NCBI GenBank assembly: GCA_009846005.1
Contig: VXYL01000019.1
Coordinates: 1 to 62,326 of the forward strand
Direction: 5' to 3'
Source: Gammaproteobacteria bacterium
GTDB taxonomy: Bacteria; Pseudomonadota; Gammaproteobacteria; Pseudomonadales; Azotimanducaceae
DNA length: 62,326 nt
Part shown: piece by piece, positions 1-9,092 of the stretch
Position numbering within the stretch: position 1 is the stretch's first letter
How the letters are laid out: each line of letters opens with the position of its first letter
Program-made: the position numbers and the translations under genes
Notes under the pieces: model-generated
What the model was told of the DNA's origin: nothing
The model's input: only the letters and a program-made list of their open reading frames with translations
The model's database searches: none

Positions 1-92
1 GGCTTCTTTCGCCGGACTTTCTCGTGGGCGCATGGATGGCAAAGAGGATCCCTAACCGCAGCGGTGCGATGTAGGCGCCGGCAGCGACACCG

Positions 93-1880
93 ATGAAAGC
101 GACGAACATCGCCGATCCCAACTACTTCCACAAGGTCGTGGACTGCCAGTGGGCGTGCCCGGCGCACACGCCCGTGCCCGACTACATCCGCCTCATCGCC
201 GAGGAACGCTTCACCGAAGCGTACATGCTGAACTGGGACTCGAACGTCTTCCCCGGTATCCTCGGGCGGACCTGCGACCGACCCTGCGAACCCGCCTGTC
301 GGCGCGTGCGCACGGAGGAGAAGCCGGTCGCGATCTGTCGCCTGAAGCGTGTCGCCGCGGACCACAAGGGCAACATTTCGGATTATCTCCCACGCGTTCC
401 GAAGCAGAAGAACGGCAAGCGGATTTGCCTCATGGGTGCCGGTCCGGCGTCGCTGGCCGTGGCGCGGGATCTGCTGCCGTTCGGCTACGAGATCGACATG
501 TTCGACCGGGATCCGGCAGGCGGCGGCATGATGCGGAGCCAGATTCCCGCGTTCCGCTTGCCGGCGGACGTCCTGGAGGAGGAGGTGGACCTCATCCTCA
601 ACATGGGCGTCAACGCCCAGTTCGGCTACGAGATCACGAGCATGAAGGAAATGCTCGACATGGACTACGACGCGTATTTCGTCGGCACCGGTGCACCGCG
701 CGGGCGCGATCTGGATCTGCCGGGCCGCCAGGAAGTCGACGACCACATATCCATTGGCATCGACTGGCTCTCGAGCGTCGCCTTCGGCCACACCTCGTCG
801 ATCTCCGGCAAGGTCATCGTCATGGGCGGCGGCAACACCGCCATGGACTGCTGCCGCACCTCGAAGCGCCTGGGCGCAGAACGCGTGACCGTGGTGGTCC
901 GCTCCGCCTTCGACGTCATGAAGGCGTCGGAGTGGGAGAAGGAAGACGCGATGTCGGAAGGCATCCCGATCATCAACAACCGCCCGCCCAAGGAGTTCCT
1001 GCACGACAACGGCAAGCTCACCGGCATCGTCTTCGAATGCGTGCGCCCGATCCCCGACGGCAAGGGCCGCTACCGCTACGAGCCGAGCGGCGAACCGGAT
1101 GTCGTCATGGAGTGCGACCACGTGCTGATGGCCATTGGCCAGGAGAACCACTGCCCCTGGGTCGAACGGGACGCCGGCATCGAGTTCGACAAGTGGGACT
1201 GTCCAATCCTCGACGAGGACACCCTGCAGTCCAGTCATCCCAAGATCTTCTTCGGCGGCGACTCTGCGCTGGGTCCGGAGAACATCATCTGGGCATCCGC
1301 GCACGCCCACAAGGCGGCCATCTCGATCCACCTGATGTGCCAGGGCAAGGACATCAAGAAGGACCGCCCCCCGGAAGGCGTAAACCTGATCAGCCAGAAG
1401 ATGGGCGTCCACCAGTGGAGCTACGACGCGGAGCACGACGACGCCAAGCGCTTTCTGGTGCCCCACGCCAACAAGCGCAAGGCGCTGGACAACATCAAGA
1501 TCGAGGTGGAACTCGGCTTCGACGCCCGGTTGGGACTGAAGGAAGCGCAACGTTGTCTCAACTGCGACGTGCAGACCGTGTTCACGGAGAGCCTGTGCAT
1601 CGAGTGCGACGCCTGCGTCGACATCTGCCCGATGGACTGCATCACGTTCACCCCCAACGCCGACGAGCCCGAGTTGCGCACGTCGCTGACGGCGCCGGCC
1701 CAGAACGACGAGCAGGACATCTACGTGTCCGAGGAACTTCCCACCGGGCGGATCATGGCCAAGGACGAGGACGTCTGCCTGCACTGCGGGTTGTGCGCGG
1801 AACGCTGTCCCACACACGCTTGGGATATGCAGAAGTCCGTCATCCACACGCCGCAGCTGGGTTCCTACGCGGCAGGGTGA
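93..1880 (+). CDS. FAD/NAD(P) oxidoreductase with Fe-S domains (GltD-like subunit of 2-oxoacid oxidoreductase)
   Basis: 595 aa. The N-terminus is a glutamate-synthase-small-subunit-like Fe-S domain (cysteines C18, C22, C61, C65, C69). A FAD-binding GAGPAS motif follows at about residue 115, and a second nucleotide-binding GGGNTA motif, for NAD(P)H, at about 245. The C-terminus carries two bacterial 4Fe-4S clusters (CxxCxxCxxxCP at about 502-513 and 562-573). Proteins of this architecture pass electrons between NAD(P)H and ferredoxin-type carriers. The gene ends 4 bp before the gamma/alpha subunit gene, so it probably links the 2-oxoacid oxidoreductase to the pyridine nucleotide pool. The ATG has only a weak ribosome-binding site. 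Family assignment is secure; the physiological direction is inference. Confidence 0.88.
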   Translation: MKATNIADPNYFHKVVDCQWACPAHTPVPDYIRLIAEERFTEAYMLNWDSNVFPGILGRTCDRPCEPACRRVRTEEKPVAICRLKRVAADHKGNISDYLPRVPKQKNGKRICLMGAGPASLAVARDLLPFGYEIDMFDRDPAGGGMMRSQIPAFRLPADVLEEEVDLILNMGVNAQFGYEITSMKEMLDMDYDAYFVGTGAPRGRDLDLPGRQEVDDHISIGIDWLSSVAFGHTSSISGKVIVMGGGNTAMDCCRTSKRLGAERVTVVVRSAFDVMKASEWEKEDAMSEGIPIINNRPPKEFLHDNGKLTGIVFECVRPIPDGKGRYRYEPSGEPDVVMECDHVLMAIGQENHCPWVERDAGIEFDKWDCPILDEDTLQSSHPKIFFGGDSALGPENIIWASAHAHKAAISIHLMCQGKDIKKDRPPEGVNLISQKMGVHQWSYDAEHDDAKRFLVPHANKRKALDNIKIEVELGFDARLGLKEAQRCLNCDVQTVFTESLCIECDACVDICPMDCITFTPNADEPELRTSLTAPAQNDEQDIYVSEELPTGRIMAKDEDVCLHCGLCAERCPTHAWDMQKSVIHTPQLGSYAAG

Positions 1881-1884
1881 CCCG

Positions 1885-3816
1885 GTGACCGACAAGGCAA
1901 CTCCCGCCGCCCCCGAGGGGGATGCGGTGGCCAACGGCGTGAACGATCGGCGAACGTCCTACAACGACTTCGTAATCCGGTTCGCGAACGTCAACGGCTC
2001 GGGTTCGGCCTCCGCCAACGGCATGTTCGCCAAGGCGCTGTTCCGCATGGGCATCCCGGTGGCGACCCGCAACATCTTCCCGTCCAACATCGAGGGACTT
2101 CCCACCTGGTTCGAAGTGCGCGTTTCCGAGAAGGGCTACGCCGGGCGGCGCGAGGGCATCGACCTCATGGTGGCGATGAACGCGGAGACCTTCGCGGAGG
2201 ACGTGGCGTCGGTGGTGCCGGGTGGCTACCTGCTCTACGACAACTCGAAGGAACTCGACGTCCGCCTGCGTCGAAGCGACATCAACCTGGTCGGCGTGCC
2301 GATCTCGCAGCTCGTGCTGCCCGAGTTTCCGAATCCCAAGCACCGGGCGTTGTTCAAGAACATCGTCTACGTGGGCGCTCTCTCGGCGCTGATCAACATC
2401 GACTTCGACGTCATCACCGGCATGGTGTCGGCGCAATTCAAAGGCAAGGACGATCTGATCGCGCCGAACATCCATGCTCTCGAGATCGGTCGCCACTACG
2501 TGCTCGACTACCTGGACTGCCCGCTGCCGATCCAGGTGCGCTACTCGAACGGCGCGAGCGACAAGATCCTGGTCGACGGCAACACGGCCGCCGCCATCGG
2601 CGCGATCTACGGCGGCGCGACGGTTTGCGCGTGGTATCCGATCACGCCCTCCACGTCTCTGGCGGAGGCATTCGAGCAATACTGCAACCGGCTGCGCGTG
2701 GGCGAGAACGGCGAGCGCAACTTCGCGATCATTCAGGCCGAAGACGAACTGTCGGCAATGGGCATCGTCATCGGTGCGGGGTGGAACGGCGCCCGGGCGT
2801 TCACGGCGACCAGCGGTCCGGGGCTGTCGTTGATGACCGAATTCCTAGGCCTCGCCTACTTCGCCGAGATTCCCGCCGTGCTTTGGGACATCCAGCGCAC
2901 CGGCCCGTCCACGGGCATGCCGACCCGCACCCAGCAGGGCGACCTGCTGTCCGCGGCGTACGCGTCCCACGGCGACACCCGGCACCCGCTGCTGTTCCCG
3001 TCGACGCCCAACGAGTGCTTCGACTTCGCGGTCGAGGCGCTCGATCTCGCCGACCGGCTGCAGACCCCGATCCTGGTGATGTCGGACCTCGAACTCGGCA
3101 TGAACGACAACCTTGCCGATCCCTTCACCTGGGACGACGAGCGCAGCTACGACCGCGGCAAGGTGCTCGGCGCGGACGACCTGGAGAGGATCGAGACCTT
3201 CGGCCGCTATCTCGACGTGGACGGCGACGGCATCGGCTACCGGACGTTGCCCGGCACGCATCCGGAGAAGGGTGCGTTCTTCACAAGGGGCACGTCGCGG
3301 GACGAGTACGCCGCCTACACGGAAGCGCCGGAACACTACAGTGCCAATATGGACCGCCTGCTCAAGAAGTGGGAAACCGCCCGCGACCTCGTGCCGGCAC
3401 CGGTCATCGAGGAGCAGGGGCGCTTGATCGGCATCGTCTTCTACGGCACCACGGCACTGCCGATTCCGGAAGCCTTGGACCGTCTCCTCGAAGACGGCGT
3501 CGAGGTCGACACCATGCGTCTGCGGGGCTTCCCGTTCACCGACGAGGTGCGTGGGTTCATCGACCGCCACGAGATCGTCTTCCTCGCCGAGCAGAACCGG
3601 GACGCGCAGATGAAGACGCTGCTCGTGAACGACCTGGAGCTGGACCCGGCCCGGATCGACTCGGTGCTCTACTACGGCGGCTTCTCGATTTCGGCGGACA
3701 CCATCTACGAGCAGGTGAGCGAACGGCTCGTCGAATACAACGTGCCGCGGCTCCGCGCCGTCGGCGGCGGCGGGCGCGGGACCGCGCCCCGGAAAGACAG
3801 GGAGTACCGACCATGA
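1885..3816 (+). CDS. korA: 2-oxoacid:acceptor oxidoreductase, fused gamma-alpha subunit
   Basis: 643 aa from a GTG start 4 bp after the upstream gene. Residues about 25-220 resemble the gamma domain (glycine-rich NGSGSASANG, then RNIFPSNIEG). From about residue 240 the pyrimidine-binding alpha domain begins, with the typical YPITPST motif and later RTGPSTGMPT. Together with the beta subunit next door it would decarboxylate a 2-oxoacid to an acyl-CoA and reduce ferredoxin. The substrate (2-oxoglutarate or a branched-chain oxoacid) cannot be read from sequence alone. The 3' end overlaps the beta gene by ATGA, which suggests translational coupling. Confidence 0.9.
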   Translation: MTDKATPAAPEGDAVANGVNDRRTSYNDFVIRFANVNGSGSASANGMFAKALFRMGIPVATRNIFPSNIEGLPTWFEVRVSEKGYAGRREGIDLMVAMNAETFAEDVASVVPGGYLLYDNSKELDVRLRRSDINLVGVPISQLVLPEFPNPKHRALFKNIVYVGALSALINIDFDVITGMVSAQFKGKDDLIAPNIHALEIGRHYVLDYLDCPLPIQVRYSNGASDKILVDGNTAAAIGAIYGGATVCAWYPITPSTSLAEAFEQYCNRLRVGENGERNFAIIQAEDELSAMGIVIGAGWNGARAFTATSGPGLSLMTEFLGLAYFAEIPAVLWDIQRTGPSTGMPTRTQQGDLLSAAYASHGDTRHPLLFPSTPNECFDFAVEALDLADRLQTPILVMSDLELGMNDNLADPFTWDDERSYDRGKVLGADDLERIETFGRYLDVDGDGIGYRTLPGTHPEKGAFFTRGTSRDEYAAYTEAPEHYSANMDRLLKKWETARDLVPAPVIEEQGRLIGIVFYGTTALPIPEALDRLLEDGVEVDTMRLRGFPFTDEVRGFIDRHEIVFLAEQNRDAQMKTLLVNDLELDPARIDSVLYYGGFSISADTIYEQVSERLVEYNVPRLRAVGGGGRGTAPRKDREYRP

Positions 3817-4868
3817 CCTTCGTCGTCAAACCCCGCGTCCGGCATCCGCTGCTCCCGGTCAACGAACTCGGGCTCACGCGCCGCGACTACGAGGGGTCGG
3901 TGTCCACGCTGTGCGCGGGCTGCGGCCACGATTCGGTGTCCGCCGCCATCGTCCAGGCCTGCGCCGAACTGTCGCTGCCGCCGCACAAGTTCGCCAAGGT
4001 GTCCGGCATCGGCTGCTCGTCGAAGACGCCCAGCTACTTCCTGAGCCATTCCCACGGCTTCAACTCGGTACACGGCCGGATGCCGTCGGTGGCGACGGGC
4101 GCCAATCTCGCCAACCGCGAACTCTATTGCATCGGCGTCTCCGGCGACGGCGACAGCGCCTCCATCGGCATCGGCCAGTTCGCCCACATCGTCCGCCGCC
4201 GGATCAACATGCTCTATGTCGTCGACAACAACGGCACCTACGGGCTTACCAAGGGCCAGTTCTCGGCGACCAACGACAAAGGGTCCACCAGCAAGAAAGG
4301 CGTGCCGAACCTCTACGAGCCCATCGACCTCGTCTCGATGGCATTGCAGATCGGGGCGAGTTTCGTGGCGCGCAGCTTTTCGGGCGACAAGCGGCAATTG
4401 GTGCCGCTCATCCAGGCGGGCCTGATGCACAAGGGTTTCGCGTTCATCGACGTGATCTCGCCCTGCGTTGCGTTCAACAACCACAACGGCTCGACCAAGA
4501 GCTACGACTACGTCCGCGACCACTCGGAGCGGCTCGTCAGCGCCGACTTCATCGCTCCCGGCGAGGAGATCACTGTCGACTACGACTCCGGTGCGCTTGA
4601 AGACGTCGCCATGCCCGACGGTTCGACCCTGCGCCTGCGCAAACTCGACGAGGACTACGATCCCCGCGACCGGATCCAGGCGCTGACCCAGGTGCAGCGC
4701 TCGGCGGAGGCCGGCGAGGTGGTCACGGGGTTGCTGTACGTGGACGCGGACGCGGCGGACTGCCACGACGTGCTCGGCACGCCGGCGGCGCCGTTGAATT
4801 CGCTGGACGAGGCGGTCCTGTGTCCGGGCGCCGAGGCGTTGGCGGGAGTCAACGCGCAGTTGCGTTGA
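3813..4868 (+). CDS. korB: 2-oxoacid:acceptor oxidoreductase, beta (TPP-binding) subunit
   Basis: 351 aa from the ATG that overlaps the alpha stop codon. It shows the N-terminal CAGCGH motif and the thiamine-diphosphate motif (GDGDS followed about 30 residues later by NN), then KGQFSATN and a C-terminal region typical of KorB. It forms the catalytic core with the upstream gamma-alpha subunit. Acetyl-CoA or succinyl-CoA would be the product, depending on the substrate. The last 20 bp overlap the end of the convergent kinase gene on the minus strand. Confidence 0.9.
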   Translation: MTFVVKPRVRHPLLPVNELGLTRRDYEGSVSTLCAGCGHDSVSAAIVQACAELSLPPHKFAKVSGIGCSSKTPSYFLSHSHGFNSVHGRMPSVATGANLANRELYCIGVSGDGDSASIGIGQFAHIVRRRINMLYVVDNNGTYGLTKGQFSATNDKGSTSKKGVPNLYEPIDLVSMALQIGASFVARSFSGDKRQLVPLIQAGLMHKGFAFIDVISPCVAFNNHNGSTKSYDYVRDHSERLVSADFIAPGEEITVDYDSGALEDVAMPDGSTLRLRKLDEDYDPRDRIQALTQVQRSAEAGEVVTGLLYVDADAADCHDVLGTPAAPLNSLDEAVLCPGAEALAGVNAQLR

Positions 4869-6078
4869 GCCGTGCGCGGTACGCCCGGTAGGCAAGCCGC
4901 GACGCGTGGTACGCTGCGCCACGCCTTCTAGGGAAGTACTCCGCGACCTCCATATCCTCTATTGCCGCGAGACTTCGCGTAAGGCCGATCTCGATCAGCT
5001 TCCGGCTGCGGCCACCAACACGATCGAGGCCGCCGCAGGCAATGACGTTCGTCAATAGGGGCCCCAGCGAGTTCAGCCGGTAGAGTCGCCAGCATTCGTC
5101 CCGGCTGAAGTCTCGCGTGCCGGCGTCGAGCAAGGCGTCGTGGTACTCCTCGACGATCTCCCGCTCGATCTGGCGGCGGACAGGGACAGTCAGGTTGCCG
5201 ATTAGGAAGTAGGCGAGGTCGAATAGGCCGCAGTTCCTGCCGCTGTTCTGCCAGTCGATGGCCACGACGTCGTCGCAGCCATCTTGGGCGAAGAACAGAT
5301 TGTCCAGGCGGTAGTCGCCGTGGGTGAACGTCTGTGGACAAGCCGCTAACGTCGCCGCGACGTCGGTCAGGTGCATCCCGAACGCCTCCGCGAGTTGCCG
5401 GGTCGTGCTTGAGAAAAGATCACCGAAATGTGCGAGGGTGCGGACTAGGCTGGCGAGGTACACCGCCTGCACGACTGGACGAAGCCTGGGATTTGTCGAG
5501 TCGTAGACCGTCGCCAGCGGAGGCTCGTGGGTTCGGTTCCAGAACGCCCCGTGCATGCGCGCCAATGCACGGATCGCCCGCCTGGCCTGGACCGGAGTGG
5601 CGCCCGCAACCTGGTCAACGACCTCCATGCCGCCGAGGTCTTCCAGCACCAGCGCGAATCGGTGGCTGCGCCGTTCGAATTGCGCGTGGTACACCCCGGG
5701 TGTGCGTAGCGGAACCCGTGTTCCGAGGCGGCGGTAGAATTCGTACTCGCGCCGGTAGAGCGCGAGGCGTTTCGACAGACGCCTGTTCTTGGCTTTCTCG
5801 CTCGGCAGTTTGACAATCAGGGTCTCGGGCGTCGTTCGGTCGGCTTCGCGGGACATGGGCTGCCGTTCGTGCCAGCCACCCTGGTCGCTATCCCACTGAA
5901 GGTGGCAGCGCAGGACTTGACCCAGGATCCCTGAACCGACCCCGATCTCCTCGATCCGAACGCTCTTTAGGTCTTGCCGCGGCGGGTGAACGCCGGCGGC
6001 AAGCGCCGATTGGATCCATTCGACGGTTATCGCCCCCCCGCTCCGGGGAATTGACAGATCGGCTGCCGTGGGATGCAT
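4849..6078 (-). CDS. APH-fold phosphotransferase (ecdysteroid-kinase/DUF1679-like), copy 2
   Basis: 409 aa from the ATG at 6078. This start was chosen because MHPTAADL aligns with the N-terminus of the upstream paralogue, while a longer start would run into that gene. It has the choline/aminoglycoside kinase catalytic motif HGDYRLDN and a following AIDWQNSG metal-binding motif. It strongly resembles the next gene along its whole length, so the pair arose by tandem duplication. Relatives phosphorylate small alcohols or are linked to acyl-CoA metabolism; the substrate is unknown. There is no sign that it is an antibiotic-resistance enzyme. Confidence 0.8.
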   Translation of the reverse strand: MHPTAADLSIPRSGGAITVEWIQSALAAGVHPPRQDLKSVRIEEIGVGSGILGQVLRCHLQWDSDQGGWHERQPMSREADRTTPETLIVKLPSEKAKNRRLSKRLALYRREYEFYRRLGTRVPLRTPGVYHAQFERRSHRFALVLEDLGGMEVVDQVAGATPVQARRAIRALARMHGAFWNRTHEPPLATVYDSTNPRLRPVVQAVYLASLVRTLAHFGDLFSSTTRQLAEAFGMHLTDVAATLAACPQTFTHGDYRLDNLFFAQDGCDDVVAIDWQNSGRNCGLFDLAYFLIGNLTVPVRRQIEREIVEEYHDALLDAGTRDFSRDECWRLYRLNSLGPLLTNVIACGGLDRVGGRSRKLIEIGLTRSLAAIEDMEVAEYFPRRRGAAYHASRLAYRAYRARLNATAR

Positions 6079-6107
6079 GGACCTCGTGCTGATCCGCGAA
6101 TTGCCGC

Positions 6108-7292
6108 TTAGACGCCTCGGTACGACCTGTACGCGCGATAGGCAATCCGACATGCATTGGTGAAGAGGCGGCGATCTCGTGAAGGTCGCCCGTGGGCGGG
6201 AATGAACTCCGCCGCATCAAGATCCTCGACGGCGGCGAGGCTACGCTTGAGGCCGACCTCGGCCAGATGCCGGGCGCGATCGTCGTCGAGATCCAGGCCG
6301 CCGCAGACGATTACCGAGGTCAGCAGGCCGGCTAGCGCGTTTCGCCGGTACGAGCGCCAGCACTCGTCGAACGGGAAGTCCGTTGCGCCCGAGCGACAGA
6401 TGATGTCGTGGTATTCCTCGACGGTTTCGCGCTCGATCTGGCGTCGAACCGGGGTGGTCAGGTTGCCGGCGAGGAAATAGCCGACATCGTAGAGCCCGCA
6501 GCTCAAACCGCTCACCTGCCAGTCGATTATCGTCACGCCGTCCTCGCCTCTGTCGCCGAAGAACAGGTTGTCAAGTCGATAGTCGCCGTGCGTGAACGTT
6601 CGGGGGCCGGCGCGCAGGGCGGCCATGTGGTCGGCGACACCAAGTCCGATCGTCTCCGCGAGTTGCCGCGTCGTGCTCGAGAAGGCGTTGCCGAAGTGTT
6701 TGAGGGTGCGGACGAGGTTGGCGAGGTAGACGACCTGCACGACGGGCCGTAGCTTGGGATTGTTCGAGTCGTAGCATCCCGACAGGGGAGGCTCGTGGAC
6801 CCTGTTCCAATACGCCCCGTGCAGTCGAGCGAGCGCTCGGACTGCCTGTTTGGCCTGTGCCGGGTTGGCGCCGGCGATCTGATCGACCACCGCCATGCCG
6901 CGGATGTCCTCGAGCACGAGTACGAATCCATGACTCTTCGGTTCGAAGCGGCCGTACAAGAGACTTGGCGTCGGTACGGGGAGATTCGACGCCACGGCGC
7001 GGTAGAAGTCGTATTCGCGCCGATACAGCGCGAGGCGCTTGCCCAAGCGCCGATTCTTGGCAGTCACGCTCGGCAGTTTCACGATGACGCTCTCGGGAGC
7101 TCGCCCGTCGGCTTCGTCGTAGTCGAGGTGGCAGCGCATGACCTGGCCCATCACCCCGGAACCTACGCCGATCTCTTCAACGCGGACATCACTCGGCGGT
7201 GGGAAACGTTTGCCACCGGCGGCGAGCGCCCGGCGGACCCATTCGACGTTGATCGAATGGCCATCGCCGGGGATTTGCGGGTCGGATGTCAT
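6108..7292 (-). CDS. APH-fold phosphotransferase (ecdysteroid-kinase/DUF1679-like), copy 1
   Basis: 394 aa. It has the same layout as its downstream paralogue: N-terminal substrate-lid region, VIVKLPS core, LVLEDIRGM hinge, HGDYRLDN catalytic loop and IIDWQVSG metal-binding motif. The two genes are separated by 29 bp and are probably cotranscribed from the 7.3-7.47 kb intergenic region, which is shared divergently with the GAPDH gene. The phosphorylated substrate is unknown. Confidence 0.8.
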   Translation of the reverse strand: MTSDPQIPGDGHSINVEWVRRALAAGGKRFPPPSDVRVEEIGVGSGVMGQVMRCHLDYDEADGRAPESVIVKLPSVTAKNRRLGKRLALYRREYDFYRAVASNLPVPTPSLLYGRFEPKSHGFVLVLEDIRGMAVVDQIAGANPAQAKQAVRALARLHGAYWNRVHEPPLSGCYDSNNPKLRPVVQVVYLANLVRTLKHFGNAFSSTTRQLAETIGLGVADHMAALRAGPRTFTHGDYRLDNLFFGDRGEDGVTIIDWQVSGLSCGLYDVGYFLAGNLTTPVRRQIERETVEEYHDIICRSGATDFPFDECWRSYRRNALAGLLTSVIVCGGLDLDDDRARHLAEVGLKRSLAAVEDLDAAEFIPAHGRPSRDRRLFTNACRIAYRAYRSYRGV

Positions 7293-7409
7293 GGGTCTCT
7301 AGGGGCTCCGGCAAGGGAAGGCCATGATCGCCAGCGGCGGGTCATTCACGAGAGCCGGTTTGCTGGCGTCGTTTGGTTGTCAGGTCCACGAGCTCCTCGC
7401 AAGTTTTCG

Positions 7410-7437
7410 TTTACATCAGCGCGCCGATGCCGATAAT
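7410..7437 (+). promoter_or_regulatory. sigma70-like promoter upstream of the GAPDH gene
   Basis: TTTACA (7410-7415) and GATAAT (7432-7437) are separated by 16 bp and lie about 33 bp before the GTG start at 7470. This is the clearest -35/-10 pair in the divergent intergenic space between the kinase pair and the GAPDH gene. Confidence 0.45.
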
Positions 7438-7469
7438 ACGCGCCATCCTCACCACGCGAGGGAACCGCC

Positions 7470-8972
7470 GTGGCACTGCCTAATCTTGAGGACTATTTCC
7501 CGGACTGGAAAGAGCGCGAGGCGCTGGCGGAAGCGATGATCCCGATCATCGGCCAGTTGTACCGCAAGAATGTCGTCGTCTACTGCTACGGGCGCGCACT
7601 GCACAACCGAAGCGTGACGGACATCATGAAGACGCACCGATTCGTTCGCCAAGTGGCCGAGAACGAGTTGTCCGAGTTCGAGAGCTACCCGATCGTCGAG
7701 GCCCTGTCGCGGCTCGACCTCGGGCCTTCGCACGTCGATGTCGGCAAGTTGGCAGTGCGCCTGATGGAACGACAGCAGCGCGGCGATTCGGTCACGCCGT
7801 TGGAGTATGTCCGCGAAGCCAGCGCGCATGTCATCGGCCGTCATGTCAAACCGCTCGCGAAACCGCAGGATGTGGTTCTGTTCGGATTCGGTCGGATCGG
7901 CAGGCTTCTGGCGCGCCTGTTGATCGAAAAGACCGGTGGCGGCGACCAATTGGTGCTGCGCGCGGTCGTGCTTCGCCCCGGGCGCGTGGACGACATCCAC
8001 AAGCGTGCGGCGCTGTTGCGTCGGGACTCTGTGCACGGTGCTTTCAACGGCACGATCCGTGTCGACGAGGAGAACCAGTGCCTGATCGTCAACGGCAATG
8101 TCGTACGCATGATCTACGAGCAAGACCGCTCGAACATCGACTACACCCGCCACGGCATCGACAACGCGGTTCTGATCGACAACTCGGGGGCATGGCGGGA
8201 CGAGGCTGGCCTGGGTGAACACCTGAGATCGAAGGGCATTTCTCGGGTGCTTCTGACCGCTCCCGGCAAAGGCACGATCAAGAACATCGTCTCGGGCGTG
8301 AACTCGCACCGGGTGGGCGATGGTGACCGGTTGCTGTCCTGCGCATCATGCACGACCAACGCCATCATCCCGGTGTTGAAGGCCGTCAACGACAGGTGGG
8401 GCATCGTCCACGGGCATATCGAAACCGTGCACGCCTACACGCCGGACCAGAATCTTCACGACAACTACCACAAGAGCGATCGCCGGGGCCGTGCCGCGCC
8501 CCTGAACATGGTCATCACGGAGACGGGTGCGTCGCAAGCGGTGGCCAAGCTGCTGCCGGAACTCGATGGCAGGCTCACCGGCAACGCCATCCGCGTGCCG
8601 ACGCCCAATGTGTCGCTGGCGATATTCATGCTGACGTTGCACCGCGACACCACGCTTGACGAGGTCAACGGCTACTTGCGCGACGTCGCGTTGGACTCCT
8701 CGCTACAACGCCAGATCGACTACACATCGTCAAAGGAACGCGTCTCGAGCGACTACATCGGCAACCGGCATGCCTGCAGCATCGACGGCGGCGCCACCAT
8801 TGTTGCCGGGAACCGCGTCACCCTCTACGCCTACTACGACAACGAGTTCGGCTACGCTTGCCAGGTGATTCGCGTGACCCAGAAATGGGCGGGGATCCGA
8901 TATCCGCTGGTCCCGGACGACGTGGCGCGGACCGGCTTCGAGGAGATGAGAACCTCGGTGGCTGCGGGTTGA
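7470..8972 (+). CDS. glyceraldehyde-3-phosphate dehydrogenase with N-terminal extension
   Basis: 500 aa from a GTG start preceded by GAGGGAA. Residues about 1-130 form an extra N-terminal domain absent from canonical 330-aa GAPDH. Then come the NAD-binding GFGRIGR motif (about 134), the active-site SCASCTTN with the nucleophilic cysteine, the TVHAYTPDQ segment and the C-terminal YDNEFGYACQV. It interconverts glyceraldehyde-3-phosphate and 1,3-bisphosphoglycerate. The extended form is known in gammaproteobacteria and is usually considered a distinct, possibly gluconeogenic, isoenzyme. It is monocistronic here. Confidence 0.88.
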   Translation: MALPNLEDYFPDWKEREALAEAMIPIIGQLYRKNVVVYCYGRALHNRSVTDIMKTHRFVRQVAENELSEFESYPIVEALSRLDLGPSHVDVGKLAVRLMERQQRGDSVTPLEYVREASAHVIGRHVKPLAKPQDVVLFGFGRIGRLLARLLIEKTGGGDQLVLRAVVLRPGRVDDIHKRAALLRRDSVHGAFNGTIRVDEENQCLIVNGNVVRMIYEQDRSNIDYTRHGIDNAVLIDNSGAWRDEAGLGEHLRSKGISRVLLTAPGKGTIKNIVSGVNSHRVGDGDRLLSCASCTTNAIIPVLKAVNDRWGIVHGHIETVHAYTPDQNLHDNYHKSDRRGRAAPLNMVITETGASQAVAKLLPELDGRLTGNAIRVPTPNVSLAIFMLTLHRDTTLDEVNGYLRDVALDSSLQRQIDYTSSKERVSSDYIGNRHACSIDGGATIVAGNRVTLYAYYDNEFGYACQVIRVTQKWAGIRYPLVPDDVARTGFEEMRTSVAAG

Positions 8973-9092
8973 CCTTGGCGTGGATCAGCGGCGCCGCGCG
9001 CAGGGCCGTTGCTACAGCCATGAGCTTGCGCCGAGAAAGTCCACGACGCGAACCTGCATCCTGCCATCCATGGCGCGCTAGCGCCGAACCCA

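Noticed and set aside
4849-7292. The APH-like kinases as aminoglycoside resistance genes
   Set aside because: The motifs match the broad APH fold, but the length and overall pattern fit the ecdysteroid-kinase/DUF1679 branch, and there is no resistance context.
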